Positions 17,155 through 26,463 of a DNA stretch of 64,000 nt are shown here, one piece after another. The notes under the pieces were generated by a model, which was given only the letters and a program-made list of their open reading frames with translations, was not told the DNA's origin and did not search any database. Position numbers and translations under genes: made by a program. The stretch lies in contig NZ_CAJHBO010000002.1 in NCBI RefSeq assembly GCF_904846645.1, positions 148,239-212,238 on the forward strand. Reading direction: 5' to 3'. Within the stretch, counting starts at the first letter, position 1; each line of letters begins with the position of its first letter. The stretch is from Psychrobacter sp. Pi2-1. Lineage in GTDB: Bacteria; Pseudomonadota; Gammaproteobacteria; Pseudomonadales; Moraxellaceae.

Positions 17155-18579
17155 CTATGCAGCTAACCGCGATTGTGTACTGATGATCTCACGTACAAAG
17201 CTGCTAAACCCATGAATGATATTGTTTGTCTCTTGTCCAAGACCTTGATGAACACTCATAAAGTGAATAAAGCCATGCGGTGCACCAAGCACAGTATAGG
17301 TCTCTACAGCAACGCCGTAACCTCTCAGCTGCTTTGCATAAGCAAATGCCTCATCACGTAATACATCGAGCTCAGAAGCTACAATGTAAGTTGGGCAAAC
17401 TTTACTATTATCACCCAACATAGGTGAGTTCAGTATGTGTAAGCGAGGCAGCGGACTGTTCTCCAAACAAGCAGCATCAAATACTGCTACATCAGCATGA
17501 TCTAATAGTAGACCCTCACCATATAGCTCCCAACTAGGATAATCTGTTTCAATATCAGTGACTGGGTACAAAGGCATCTGCGCTAGAGGTTCGGGTAGTT
17601 TTTCTAATAGATTAAAAATTTTCTGTCCATCTATCCCTAAGTCTGCCCATGCACTTTTACTCGGTGCCGTCAGCTGCTGTGCAATCAAAGTTGATAGACC
17701 ACCACCTGCGCTATCACCAGCCAAGACGATACGAGAGGGTAACGCGCCTAATACGTGACAGTGCTCAACTAACCAATCATACGCAGTGATACAGTCTTTT
17801 AAGGCTGCGGGAGCAGGGCATTCAGGCGCTAAGCGATAATCTACACTAACCACAGACCAGCCAGTCTGCTCACATACCGCATGACAGAACTCATGATGTG
17901 TATCGACATCACCAATGCAGAACCCGCCACCATGAAAAAACAGCATGACTGTTTCATCGGGATTGTGGATACGTTTTCTTCTAAAACCAGATTTTTTGCC
18001 GCCGGCTTTATAACAACGGACAGTCATGTCGCCATCATCCGCATTGGCAATCGTTTCATCTTTCCAGCTAACGGGTAAATCATTTTTTTTAGTGAAGGGC
18101 TTTATATTGCTTAGTATAGTCGTATTGGCTTGCTGCCATACTCTAGGTGACTGCATGGCTACCGCATCAGCAGTAAATCTCTCACGCAACTCCGGCATTG
18201 GAGTTAGTTCTAACGGTGTTTTGAGGTAGCTATTTACTGCAAGGATGAGACGCAGGTGAGCGTTTGCATGCAGATATTGTTTTGAATTAGGGCCTTTCAG
18301 GTAACCAATTACCCCTTCTAAAATAGGGTCTGGTAAGTAACCGAGACTTTTCATTGCATAGTGCAATGTATGCGGCTGATAGTTTGCCACAGGGTTATAA
18401 GCGAGTATTTTTTCTTTAACGCTTAGACGTTTTTCTAATGAGTCATACGTTTGTACATCTTGATTTAGTGGCTCTTTTGACGCTGGATTTTCTTTTGACG
18501 CTAAGTGCAATGTCATCAATGCTTTATTAAGCAAAGTATTGATAGATAAATTTTTTGTATTAGACATAACAGCTCTCAT
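17155..18579 (-). CDS. HSL-type alpha/beta hydrolase (esterase/lipase)
   Basis: 474-residue hydrolase of the hormone-sensitive-lipase family. The oxyanion motif H216-G-G-G is in MLFFHGGGFCIGD, and the nucleophile S290 is in AGDSAGGG. The Asp (in SELDVLRDE) and His (in GAPHGFIHF) of the triad are near the C-terminus. The long N-terminal region (1-205) is mostly helical and not obviously catalytic. A second ATG four codons in (18567), preceded by GAGAG, may be the true start. Acyl-chain preference is unknown. It is transcribed divergently from grpE. Confidence 0.9.
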   Translation of the reverse strand: MRAVMSNTKNLSINTLLNKALMTLHLASKENPASKEPLNQDVQTYDSLEKRLSVKEKILAYNPVANYQPHTLHYAMKSLGYLPDPILEGVIGYLKGPNSKQYLHANAHLRLILAVNSYLKTPLELTPMPELRERFTADAVAMQSPRVWQQANTTILSNIKPFTKKNDLPVSWKDETIANADDGDMTVRCYKAGGKKSGFRRKRIHNPDETVMLFFHGGGFCIGDVDTHHEFCHAVCEQTGWSVVSVDYRLAPECPAPAALKDCITAYDWLVEHCHVLGALPSRIVLAGDSAGGGLSTLIAQQLTAPSKSAWADLGIDGQKIFNLLEKLPEPLAQMPLYPVTDIETDYPSWELYGEGLLLDHADVAVFDAACLENSPLPRLHILNSPMLGDNSKVCPTYIVASELDVLRDEAFAYAKQLRGYGVAVETYTVLGAPHGFIHFMSVHQGLGQETNNIIHGFSSFVREIISTQSRLAA

Positions 18580-19000
18580 AAATGATTTTTAGCGTGCATT
18601 TGAGTGTAGGCAATAATATTTATAGCAATGATAAAATAGCTAGCAGGATAATAGGGTATCGTTTGGTAATAGCTTGATTAATAAGCGTAAAGCAATTGGA
18701 ATAAATAGCGGTTTTTTGTTCTTTTTGTGAGTAAATATTGAGATTTATTGACATAGAACAAAAAAGTTAGATGCATCTCTTTAATCAGACTTCACAAATA
18801 TTTGTCATAAATGGTAAAAATTCCTTTGCTTTAGGCTTGAAATTTGTCCTCATCACCTTTATCAAGCAGCTATTGAAGCGTATTAAAAAAACAATGAGTT
18901 AGAAACATCGAGCATTTAATAATGGCATAGTAGGATCAATAATTGTCTGGTCTACTGTGCCGTCTCTTAATCTTCATTATTGAAATTCCAAGGAGCTATC
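18580..19000. other. grpE upstream region
   Basis: About 420 bases between divergent genes. It holds the sigma-32-like promoter candidate at 18836 and otherwise only AT-rich sequence. Confidence 0.4.
18836..18863 (+). promoter_or_regulatory. Candidate heat-shock (sigma-32) promoter of grpE
   Basis: A perfect -35 CTTGAAA (18836-18842) is followed after 13 bases by CCTTTATC, a partial match to the sigma-32 -10 CCCCATNT. It lies about 140 bases upstream of grpE. Confidence 0.5.
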
Positions 19001-19600
19001 ATGAGCGAGCAAAACCCGAACCACGAAAATCTTGACCAAAATGTGGCACATGAGAATATTGATCACAATGACAGTATCTTAGAAGAAACCATGAAAGAGT
19101 TTGATCCACAGAATAATTCAGGTGAAGAAACGACTATCGAAAACGAAATCAACCTTGATACTTTCAAAGCGCGTATTGCTGAGCTAGAAGGCGAAGTAAA
19201 GCAAGCCAAAGAAGGTACTGCACGTGCTAATGCTGAGGCTTACAATGCGCAAAAACGCATGGAGCAAGAAGCGGATAAGAGCAAAAAATTCGCACTACAG
19301 AAATTTGCTAAAGAATTGTTAGACATCGTTGACAACTTAGAGCGCGCTATCGAAAATGCCGATGCCAATGATCCAGTCGCTGAGGGTGTGCAATTAACGC
19401 ACAAAGCATTAGTAGCAGTATTGACCAAAAACGGCGTAGAAGTAGTCGATCCACAAGGCGAAAAATTTAACGCTGACTTCCATGAAGCAGTGGGTATTGA
19501 CCCAGAAGCAGCGGCAGACACAGTTGGTACGGTCTTACAAAAAGGCTATAGCCTAAACGGTCGTCTATTACGTCCGGCCATGGTTCGTGTTGGTCAGTAA
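19001..19600 (+). CDS. grpE: Nucleotide exchange factor GrpE
   Basis: 199-residue GrpE, the ADP-release factor for DnaK. An acidic, unstructured N-terminus (1-50) precedes a long coiled coil (about 50-105, FKARIAELEGEVKQAKEGTAR...). The C-terminal beta domain carries the family pattern DFHEAVGIDPE and VLQKGYSLNGRLLRPAMV. The ATG at 19001 is chosen because AGGAGCTATC lies just upstream; an in-frame TTG at 18980 is unlikely. dnaK follows after 183 bases with its own candidate promoter; no dnaJ is in the window. Confidence 0.97.
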   Translation: MSEQNPNHENLDQNVAHENIDHNDSILEETMKEFDPQNNSGEETTIENEINLDTFKARIAELEGEVKQAKEGTARANAEAYNAQKRMEQEADKSKKFALQKFAKELLDIVDNLERAIENADANDPVAEGVQLTHKALVAVLTKNGVEVVDPQGEKFNADFHEAVGIDPEAAADTVGTVLQKGYSLNGRLLRPAMVRVGQ

Positions 19601-19680
19601 TATTTTTAGGGCTAAACCCTACTAATATGAAGGTTTTTCACAAAAAATGACATGAAACACAGTTTTTGCGTGATTATCGC

Positions 19681-19709
19681 CTTGAAAAATACGACGGGTA
19701 AACCGATAT
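19681..19709 (+). promoter_or_regulatory. Candidate heat-shock (sigma-32) promoter of dnaK
   Basis: CTTGAAA (19681-19687), a 15-base spacer, then CCGATAT (19703-19709). This is a good fit to the sigma-32 consensus CTTGAAA-N11-16-CCCCATNT, 75 bases upstream of the dnaK ATG. Confidence 0.65.
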
Positions 19710-19783
19710 ATAGCAACAAGTGACCGACTACGGTCTGGATAAATAAGTATTTATAGTTAAAAACAAATTAGGAGCAATTGATT

Positions 19784-21724
19784 ATGGGTAAAGTAATTGG
19801 TATTGATTTAGGTACTACTAACTCGTGTGTAGCAGTGATGGAAGGTGACAAAGTTAAAGTCATCGAAAATGCTGAAGGTACTCGTACAACACCATCGATC
19901 GTCGCTTATAAAGATGACGAAACGCTTGTTGGTCAGTCAGCTAAGCGTCAAGCAGTAACTAATCCAAGCAACACTTTGTTTGCGATCAAGCGTTTGATCG
20001 GTCGTCGTTTTGATGACAAAGTCGTGCAAAAAGATATCGGCATGGTTCCTTACAAAATCGCTAAAGCAGACAACGGCGATGCATGGGTAGAAATCAACGG
20101 TAAAAAACTTGCGCCACCACAGGTTTCTGCTGAAATCTTGAAAAAAATGAAAAAAACAGCAGAAGATTATCTTGGTGAGAGCGTGACTGAAGCAGTTGTA
20201 ACTGTACCTGCTTACTTCAATGACTCACAGCGTCAAGCAACTAAAGATGCGGGTAAAATCGCTGGTCTTGATGTAAAACGTATCATCAATGAGCCAACTG
20301 CTGCTGCACTTGCTTATGGTATGGACAAGAAGCAAGGCGATAGCACTGTTGCTGTATATGACTTAGGTGGTGGTACTTTCGATATCTCAATCATCGAAAT
20401 CGCAGACGTAGACGGCGAGCAGCAGTTTGAAGTACTAGCGACTAACGGCGATACTTTCCTAGGTGGTGAAGACTTTGACTCAGCATTGATTGATTTCTTA
20501 GTTGCTGAATTCAAAAAAGAACAAGACGTTAACCTAAAAGGTGACTCTCTTGCGATGCAGCGTCTAAAAGAAGCGGCAGAAAAAGCGAAGATTGAGCTAT
20601 CAAGTGCACAAAGCACTGAAGTAAACTTGCCATATATCACTGCTGATAGCAGTGGTCCTAAGCATTTGGTTGTAACTATCAGTCGCTCTAAACTAGAGAG
20701 CCTAACTGAAGAGTTAGTACAACGTACAATGGGTCCTTGTAAGACTGCACTTGAAGATGCTGGCCTAAAAATTGGCGACATCAACGATGTAATCTTGGTC
20801 GGTGGTCAGACTCGTATGCCACTAGTACAGCAAAAAGTACAAGACTTCTTCGGTCAAGAGCCACGTAAAGACGTGAACCCTGATGAAGCAGTTGCAGCTG
20901 GTGCAGCGATTCAAGGTGCCGTATTGTCTGGTGACAAAACTGACGTATTGCTACTTGATGTAACGCCATTGACTCTAGGTATCGAAACGATGGGCGGTGT
21001 CATGACGCCAGTTATCGAGAAAAACACCATGATTCCTACTAAGAAATCACAGGTATTCTCAACGGCTGAAGACAATCAGCCAGCTGTAACGATTCAGGTA
21101 TATCAAGGTGAGCGTAAAATTGCTAACCAAAACAAAATGCTTGGTCGTTTTGACTTGACGGATATTCCACCAGCACCACGTGGCTTACCACAAATCGAAG
21201 TGTCTTTTGACATCAATGCTGATGGTATCATGAATATCTCAGCAACCGATAAAGGTACTGGTAAAGCACAAAGCATCCAGATCAAAGCGGATTCTGGCTT
21301 GTCGGACGAAGAAGTCGAACAAATGGTTCGTGATGCAGAAGCTAATGCTGCTGAAGATGAGAAGTTCGCTAACCTAGCGCAAGTTCGTAACGAAGCAGAT
21401 GGTCGTATCCATGCGGTACAAAAAGCGCTGAAAGAAGCAGAAGATAAAGTGACTGATGAAGAAAAATCAACAGTAGAATCTGCCATCACTGAGCTTGAAG
21501 CGGCGGCGAAAGAAGACGATCATGACGAAATCAAAGCTAAGCTTGAAGCATTAGACAATGCATTCTTGCCAATCAGCCAAAAAATCTATGCTGATAGCGG
21601 CGCTGGTGCAGAAGGTATGGATCCTAGCCAGTTCCAACAAGGTGCAGACGATGCTGGTAGCAACAAAGCTGATGACGACGTCGTTGATGCTGAGTTCACT
21701 GAAGTAGACGAAGACAAAAAATAA
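19784..21724 (+). CDS. dnaK: Chaperone DnaK (Hsp70)
   Basis: 646-residue Hsp70. The ATPase domain (1-385) starts [15 protein letters not shown] and includes [15 protein letters not shown] and the adenosine motif [10 protein letters not shown]. The interdomain linker reads [10 protein letters not shown]. The substrate-binding domain and helical lid follow, ending in the acidic tail [12 protein letters not shown], close to the conserved EEVD-like bacterial end. AGGAGCAATTG precedes the ATG at 19784; an in-frame TTG two codons upstream is not favoured. A terminator follows, so dnaJ is not co-transcribed from here. Confidence 0.98.
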   Translation: MGKVIGIDLGTTNSCVAVMEGDKVKVIENAEGTRTTPSIVAYKDDETLVGQSAKRQAVTNPSNTLFAIKRLIGRRFDDKVVQKDIGMVPYKIAKADNGDAWVEINGKKLAPPQVSAEILKKMKKTAEDYLGESVTEAVVTVPAYFNDSQRQATKDAGKIAGLDVKRIINEPTAAALAYGMDKKQGDSTVAVYDLGGGTFDISIIEIADVDGEQQFEVLATNGDTFLGGEDFDSALIDFLVAEFKKEQDVNLKGDSLAMQRLKEAAEKAKIELSSAQSTEVNLPYITADSSGPKHLVVTISRSKLESLTEELVQRTMGPCKTALEDAGLKIGDINDVILVGGQTRMPLVQQKVQDFFGQEPRKDVNPDEAVAAGAAIQGAVLSGDKTDVLLLDVTPLTLGIETMGGVMTPVIEKNTMIPTKKSQVFSTAEDNQPAVTIQVYQGERKIANQNKMLGRFDLTDIPPAPRGLPQIEVSFDINADGIMNISATDKGTGKAQSIQIKADSGLSDEEVEQMVRDAEANAAEDEKFANLAQVRNEADGRIHAVQKALKEAEDKVTDEEKSTVESAITELEAAAKEDDHDEIKAKLEALDNAFLPISQKIYADSGAGAEGMDPSQFQQGADDAGSNKADDDVVDAEFTEVDEDKK

Positions 21725-21749
21725 TACGGCTATTAACTAGTTAAATTAA

Positions 21750-21779
21750 AAAACGCATCCTTCGGGGTGCGTTTTTTTA
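21750..21779 (+). terminator. dnaK terminator
   Basis: AACGCATCC, a TTCG loop and GGGTGCGTT, followed by a run of Ts. A classic tetraloop rho-independent terminator just after dnaK. Confidence 0.9.
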
Positions 21780-21841
21780 TGGCTGTTTTTTCTATCGTTT
21801 ACTATTTCTGCTAGCTATTTTTTTATGAATAAGACGTGTTC

Positions 21842-22651
21842 TTATAGTTTAAACGCGCTCACTATGAGCACTTCATAGGTTAAATTAACCACGAGCTGTC
21901 CTATGTCATTCTTTTTTGAGAATTGCTGCCAATAGTCTGACTCAAATTGCTGTAGACGGGATTTTGTCCATATAAAGGTTTGAGTATCTTCTGATTTAGC
22001 TTGCGTTTGATTGGTCGATACACCAGTGAGTTTCATATGCTTTAGGATAGCGTAGGGGGTTGGAAATGGTAAATCAAAGCGCTGAGTTGAGAGTTTGATA
22101 TTCTCAAAGCCATCACTGTCTAATGCCAATTGCCATTCGTCAATATCTGGGTAGTGAAGTCCTTGGCCAGTAAGAGTTTTAATTTGCAAAAAATTATTGG
22201 GCGTAAAAGTACTAAAGACCAGTTGTCCTCCAGGTTGTAGACGCTGCGCGGATTGCATGACGAAACTCAACGGATTATCAAACCATTGCACGGCATTGGC
22301 GCTGACTATCAAACTATGATTTTCTGCTAAATCTATCGTTTCAGCATCACCAATCATTACGTCAGCAGTTGGCAGTATTGATTGCAATGTAGCCGTCTGC
22401 TCACTACATAACTCATTGATAAGCCAGTGCTGGCTTTGAATATGCTCAGCGAGTAGGCGCGTCATTTGACCTGTGCCTGCACCCACTTCTAGCACACTGC
22501 TTTGCTTGGTATGAGCAATACTGTCTAATAAATAATGACAAACGGTCTGCTGGATACTAGCATGCTGGTCATAGTCACTTGCATTGGCAAAGTGGCGAGC
22601 TATGGTTTGTTTTCTAACACTGAGGTCATTAGCTGTGTTGAGTGTTGTCAT
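21842..22651 (-). CDS. bioC: Malonyl-ACP O-methyltransferase BioC
   Basis: 269-residue class-I SAM methyltransferase that methylates malonyl-ACP to start pimelate synthesis for biotin. SAM motif I is VLEVGAGTGQMTRLL (about 53-67). The family patterns IGDAETIDL and VSANAVQWFDNP come next, then LQPGGQLVFSTFTPNNF, all typical of BioC. The ATG at 22651 gives MTTLNTANDL; an in-frame TTG six codons upstream (22669) is possible. It lies 71 bases behind bioF in the same direction, so the pair is probably one unit. Confidence 0.92.
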   Translation of the reverse strand: MTTLNTANDLSVRKQTIARHFANASDYDQHASIQQTVCHYLLDSIAHTKQSSVLEVGAGTGQMTRLLAEHIQSQHWLINELCSEQTATLQSILPTADVMIGDAETIDLAENHSLIVSANAVQWFDNPLSFVMQSAQRLQPGGQLVFSTFTPNNFLQIKTLTGQGLHYPDIDEWQLALDSDGFENIKLSTQRFDLPFPTPYAILKHMKLTGVSTNQTQAKSEDTQTFIWTKSRLQQFESDYWQQFSKKNDIGQLVVNLTYEVLIVSAFKL

Positions 22652-22722
22652 AGGCTTTATTATGTCCAAGTGCGCCAGTTATCTATCAATAGTAGAAATA
22701 AAGTTTGTGTCAAACGATAAAA

Positions 22723-23955
22723 TTACAATTGCTGTATCAGTCGCTCGCAGTCTTCGTTAGTCAGTTTGGCATTCATAACTAAACGAATGCGAGCAGTGTT
22801 TGCAGGCACAGTAGGTGGCCTGATAGGCAGCGCGTAAAATCCAGCGTCTTGCAACTGTTGTGCTTTGGCAAGGGTACTTGCGTTATCGCCTAATATATAA
22901 GGAACGATAGGAGATTCATAGTGTATATCTTCCAAGGCTAGCGATACACGGTGCCGTGGGTCAATGGCTTGGCTAAGCGTGGTAGATAACTGTGCTAGAT
23001 GCGCACGTTGGTCAGCTAAGGTCGGCATTTTTGCTAAGATAAATCGTGTCCATGCATGGTTTATCGGAGGGAGTGCGGTACTAAAAATCAGCGGACGCAT
23101 GGCATTGATCAGCCATTGTTTGACGACCTCATCACACATGATATAAGCACCAATTGAAGCAAATGCTTTACCAAAGGTACCCACCAAGTAGTCAATATCC
23201 GCCAAGGTATGCGTTTCTTCCGCCAACCCTAAACCTGTATCGCCAAGCACTCCAACAGCATGTGCTTCATCGACATACAGCTCAATACGAGCATCTCTGG
23301 ATTTTAAATGTACTAGTTGAGCCAAGTCAGCACGGTCACCATCCATACTAAATATACTCTCGGTGACAATAATGATGCGTTCAACCGTCTCATCTGCTTG
23401 TTCAATAAACTTGGCCAAATGCTCGTAATCGTTATGACGGTAACGACAATAGGTGACAAGTTTGCTTTGGCTCAAGCGCATCCCATCGATAATGCTGGCA
23501 TGTACTAGCTTATCAGCCAAAATGAGTGTCTTGACTGGTAAAGTTGTCAATGCTGGCAAGATACCAAGATTGGCATGGTAGCCACTGTTCAATGCCAGCA
23601 CCGATTTTGAATCGGTTAAACTCTGTTTTTCTATGGCGCTGTGATACCAGTTTTGCAGTTCTTCTTCTAGAGCTTCTAACTGTATATCGTTGCCTGTTAA
23701 TAGGCGTGAGGAAGTGGCACTCATTTTAGGAGTGTGTGTAGTAGATAACTGTCCAACTTTAGAAAGAAACTCAGCTTGTAGCTCAGTATCGCCGCCTAAA
23801 CCCAGATAATCATTACTCGCAATATTAAGTAAAGCCTTACCATAGCTAATCACATGTCGCCCGTCATGCTTTAGGTTTGGTAATTGACGATACTGCTGCT
23901 TTGCTTTTAAGTCTGCAAGTGCGCTTTGCAAACGCTCAGTGATTGAATTTTGCAT
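22723..23955 (-). CDS. bioF: 8-amino-7-oxononanoate synthase BioF
   Basis: 410-residue PLP enzyme of the alpha-oxoamine synthase family, condensing pimeloyl-ACP with alanine in biotin synthesis. Visible are SNDYLGLG (47-54), NSGYHANLG (123-131), the aspartate of YVDEAHAVG (D229), and the PLP lysine K263 in GTFGKAFASIGAY. The length is slightly above the usual ~385-390. bioC is downstream. No convincing BirA operator was found in the 300 bases upstream. Confidence 0.94.
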   Translation of the reverse strand: MQNSITERLQSALADLKAKQQYRQLPNLKHDGRHVISYGKALLNIASNDYLGLGGDTELQAEFLSKVGQLSTTHTPKMSATSSRLLTGNDIQLEALEEELQNWYHSAIEKQSLTDSKSVLALNSGYHANLGILPALTTLPVKTLILADKLVHASIIDGMRLSQSKLVTYCRYRHNDYEHLAKFIEQADETVERIIIVTESIFSMDGDRADLAQLVHLKSRDARIELYVDEAHAVGVLGDTGLGLAEETHTLADIDYLVGTFGKAFASIGAYIMCDEVVKQWLINAMRPLIFSTALPPINHAWTRFILAKMPTLADQRAHLAQLSTTLSQAIDPRHRVSLALEDIHYESPIVPYILGDNASTLAKAQQLQDAGFYALPIRPPTVPANTARIRLVMNAKLTNEDCERLIQQL

Positions 23956-24259
23956 TTTTTCTCTCTAATTATTGTTATATCAGCCATGTTTAACCGATTT
24001 AGCTAGCAAGAAAACTGTGAAATGAGTACGGATTATTGCATAAACTAGGTGGATGTAACAAAAGGTTTCATATCTAAGCCTTTGTAACCCACACAATGAT
24101 AAACGCTTTCAATTCTTAACTCTCATACCATTAAACACTGACAGAGTGTCTGAAATAGTTTGTTACTATGTATTCATCGTTAGCAGACAAGGCGATAGGG
24201 CCACAAGGCCAATATAAATAAATAACTTGTTTGTCCAAATTTCTTTCAAGGAGCTAATA
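23956..24259. other. bioF / outer-membrane protein divergent region
   Basis: 304 non-coding bases between divergent genes, so both promoters are expected here. No BirA-type palindrome and no structured RNA are recognised. Confidence 0.35.
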
Positions 24260-24799
24260 ATGAAAACTCTACAAAAAACAATACTTGCACTAGCAACTGG
24301 TTCTTTACTTTCTGTAGGGGCACAAGCTGCTGTTAACTATGGCAACGGCTACACAGGTCAGCCATATGTTGCTGCTAAAGTTGGTCAGTTCGATCTGGAT
24401 GTTGATGGTGCTGATGACCCAACTGCATATGGTGTAACTGCTGGTTATAACTTTGATCCTAATTTCGGTATCGAAGCAGAATATGTAGGTTCAGATGATG
24501 CTGACTATAGAGGCGGCGACATCGATGCTAAGACATACGGCGCTTATGGTACTTACCGTTATGCATTCCCAAACAGCGGCTTATACGCAAAAGGTAAGCT
24601 AGGTGTTGCAAAAACTGAAGTAGAAGCTAACAACACTAACTTTGCTGGCGCTTCTGACTTCTCAGACGACGACACTAACATCGCTGGTGGTGTAGGTCTT
24701 GGTTACGCAGTAAACTCTGATTTCAGTGTTGAAGCTGAATACGACATGCTAGGTAGCGATGCAGACCTTATGACTGTTGGTGCACAGCTAAAATTCTAA
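24260..24799 (+). CDS. Outer-membrane beta-barrel protein (OmpA-like porin fold)
   Basis: 179-residue precursor. A clear signal peptide (MKTLQKTILALATGSLLSVGAQA) is followed by a small eight-strand-type barrel of alternating hydrophobic residues (PYVAAKVGQFDLDV, YGVTAGYNFDPNFGIEAEYVG, GVGLGYAVNSDFSVEAEYD). It ends in the outer-membrane targeting residue Phe (AQLKF). The loops are rich in Asp. It resembles the opacity/OmpA-transmembrane family without a peptidoglycan-binding domain. AAGGAGCTAATA precedes the ATG at 24260. A terminator follows; the gene is likely monocistronic. Confidence 0.9.
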   Translation: MKTLQKTILALATGSLLSVGAQAAVNYGNGYTGQPYVAAKVGQFDLDVDGADDPTAYGVTAGYNFDPNFGIEAEYVGSDDADYRGGDIDAKTYGAYGTYRYAFPNSGLYAKGKLGVAKTEVEANNTNFAGASDFSDDDTNIAGGVGLGYAVNSDFSVEAEYDMLGSDADLMTVGAQLKF

Positions 24800-24842
24800 T
24801 TATTTAGAAAACAAGCTTTTAGCTAAACAGCTATAATAAAGA

Positions 24843-24873
24843 AACGATCACTTTAAGTGGTCGTTTTTTTTGC
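24843..24873 (+). terminator. Terminator of the barrel gene
   Basis: AACGATCACT-TTA-AGTGGTCGTT hairpin followed by TTTTTTT. Confidence 0.88.
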
Positions 24874-24986
24874 TTAAAATTTATGATGAGGCCTTTAAGT
24901 TAGTAATTTATAAGTACCTAACTAGTAATATATCATTACTGTTAAAGCGTTGTTATCCTTAAAAATGTGCTACATTAAAAACTGGA

Positions 24987-25508
24987 ATGATAAAGACAGG
25001 AATGGTGGCAAGGATGGAGATACTTTGGATGATTGAACCTTGGCATTGGTTAGTATTAGGCTTCTTGTTACTAATCGTTGAGATGTTTGTACCGACGTTT
25101 GCCAGTCTGTGGTTTGGTGCCGCTGCCATCATCGTTGCAGCGCTATCATGGCTGCTACCTATTTCTGTCTCTGTTCAGATTATCGTCTGGTTAGTGCTCT
25201 CTGCTGTGTTTTTGCTAGCTTGGTTCAAGTTTATCAAACCGTTGTCCGTAGATCGTACCAAAGCTGGGCTGGGCGGTAGTGTCATAGTTGGTGAAGTGGG
25301 GATGATTATCGTGTCACCGCAGCTAGATAAAGCTGGCACAGTTAGATTTAGTGTTCCTATCGTTGGTGCGGCTGAATGGATGTGCCGTACGAGAGGGGAG
25401 CAAGTGGCAATCGGCGATAGGGTAGTAGTGACTGATATCGTTGGTAACGAGCTGATTGTGAGCAGTACAAAAGCGCAGGCAGCGATGCATAAAAGTATGC
25501 AGGTATAA
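24987..25508 (+). CDS. NfeD-like membrane protein
   Basis: 173-residue short-form NfeD/YbbK-type protein. Three closely spaced TM helices (about 14-30, 35-55, 58-80) are followed by a soluble OB-fold domain (about 95-165, GLGGSVIVGEVGMIIVSPQL...). These proteins pair with SPFH/slipin proteins, and here the SPFH gene starts 16 bases downstream. Start choice is uncertain: ATGs also exist at 25002 and 25014, the latter after GGCAAGG. Confidence 0.9.
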   Translation: MIKTGMVARMEILWMIEPWHWLVLGFLLLIVEMFVPTFASLWFGAAAIIVAALSWLLPISVSVQIIVWLVLSAVFLLAWFKFIKPLSVDRTKAGLGGSVIVGEVGMIIVSPQLDKAGTVRFSVPIVGAAEWMCRTRGEQVAIGDRVVVTDIVGNELIVSSTKAQAAMHKSMQV

Positions 25509-25524
25509 TAATAAGGGATGAGTT

Positions 25525-26385
25525 ATGGAAAGCTTTAGTATTGTCATGGTGGTATTGATTGCACTGGTGGTATTCACTGTGTTTAAAGGCGTACGTATTG
25601 TACCGCAAGGTTATAAGTGGGTAGTGCAGCGGCTGGGTAAGTATAGCCAAACGCTAGAGCCTGGGCTTAACCTCATCATCCCTTATGTAGATGATGTGGC
25701 TTATAAGGTAACAACCAAAGACATCGTACTCGATATTCCGTCACAAGAAGTCATTACTCGTGACAACGTCGTTATCATTGCAAACGCTGTCGCTTATATT
25801 AATATCGTGCGTCCTGACAAGGCGGTCTATGGTATTGAAGATTATGAGTACGGTATCCGTAATCTAGTACAGACGTCATTGCGTTCGATCATTGGTGAGA
25901 TGGATCTTGATAGTGCATTGTCCAGTCGTGACGAGATCAAAACCAAGCTAAAACATGCAATTTCAGAAGATATTGCGGATTGGGGTATTACCCTTAAGAC
26001 AGTAGAGATTCAAGATATTAATCCTTCGCAGACCATGCAAGCATCCATGGAAGAGCAGGCAGCGGCAGAACGTTTGCGCCGTGCGACCGTGACCCGTGCT
26101 GATGGTCAAAAGCAAGCTGCTATCTTAGAAGCGGATGGTCGCTTGGAAGCTTCACGCCGTGATGCTGAAGCGCAGGTGGTACTAGCCAGAGGTTCTGAAG
26201 AGTCGATTCGTTTGATTACTAGTGCGATGGGCGAGGAAGAGATGCCGATCGTATACTTGCTGGGTGAACAGTATATCAAAGCGATACGAGAGTTGGCTGA
26301 ATCTGATAACTCCAAAATGGTGGTATTACCAGCAGATATCTTAAGCACTGTAAAAGGTATGGTCGGTGATAAATTAAAAGTATAA
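25525..26385 (+). CDS. SPFH-domain (stomatin/paraslipin, QmcA-like) membrane protein
   Basis: 286-residue membrane-anchored SPFH protein. One N-terminal TM helix (about 2-20) is followed by RIVPQGYKWVVQRLGKY, the stomatin signature. The SPFH domain reaches about 185, and then comes an Ala/Glu/Arg-rich coiled coil (EEQAAAERLRRATVTRADG). The family organises membrane microdomains and binds proteases such as FtsH. It is co-encoded with NfeD just upstream. The length is shorter than E. coli QmcA (about 305). AAGGGATGAGTT stands before the ATG. Confidence 0.92.
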   Translation: MESFSIVMVVLIALVVFTVFKGVRIVPQGYKWVVQRLGKYSQTLEPGLNLIIPYVDDVAYKVTTKDIVLDIPSQEVITRDNVVIIANAVAYINIVRPDKAVYGIEDYEYGIRNLVQTSLRSIIGEMDLDSALSSRDEIKTKLKHAISEDIADWGITLKTVEIQDINPSQTMQASMEEQAAAERLRRATVTRADGQKQAAILEADGRLEASRRDAEAQVVLARGSEESIRLITSAMGEEEMPIVYLLGEQYIKAIRELAESDNSKMVVLPADILSTVKGMVGDKLKV

Positions 26386-26400
26386 AAAGCTACAGCACTA

Positions 26401-26432
26401 TTAAAAAAAGACCTCGCTTGAGGTCTTTTTTA
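26401..26432 (+). terminator. Terminator of the NfeD-SPFH operon
   Basis: AAAAAGACCTC-GCTT-GAGGTCTTTTTT hairpin between the convergent SPFH and hemN genes; near-symmetrical and probably bidirectional. Confidence 0.9.
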
Positions 26433-26463
26433 TGTCTAATAATTGGACGAATGGCTCGCTAAC

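Noticed and set aside
23956..24259. BirA operator upstream of bioF
   Set aside because: GGTTT and TTGTAACC strings are present near 24065-24090 but not in the required inverted arrangement.
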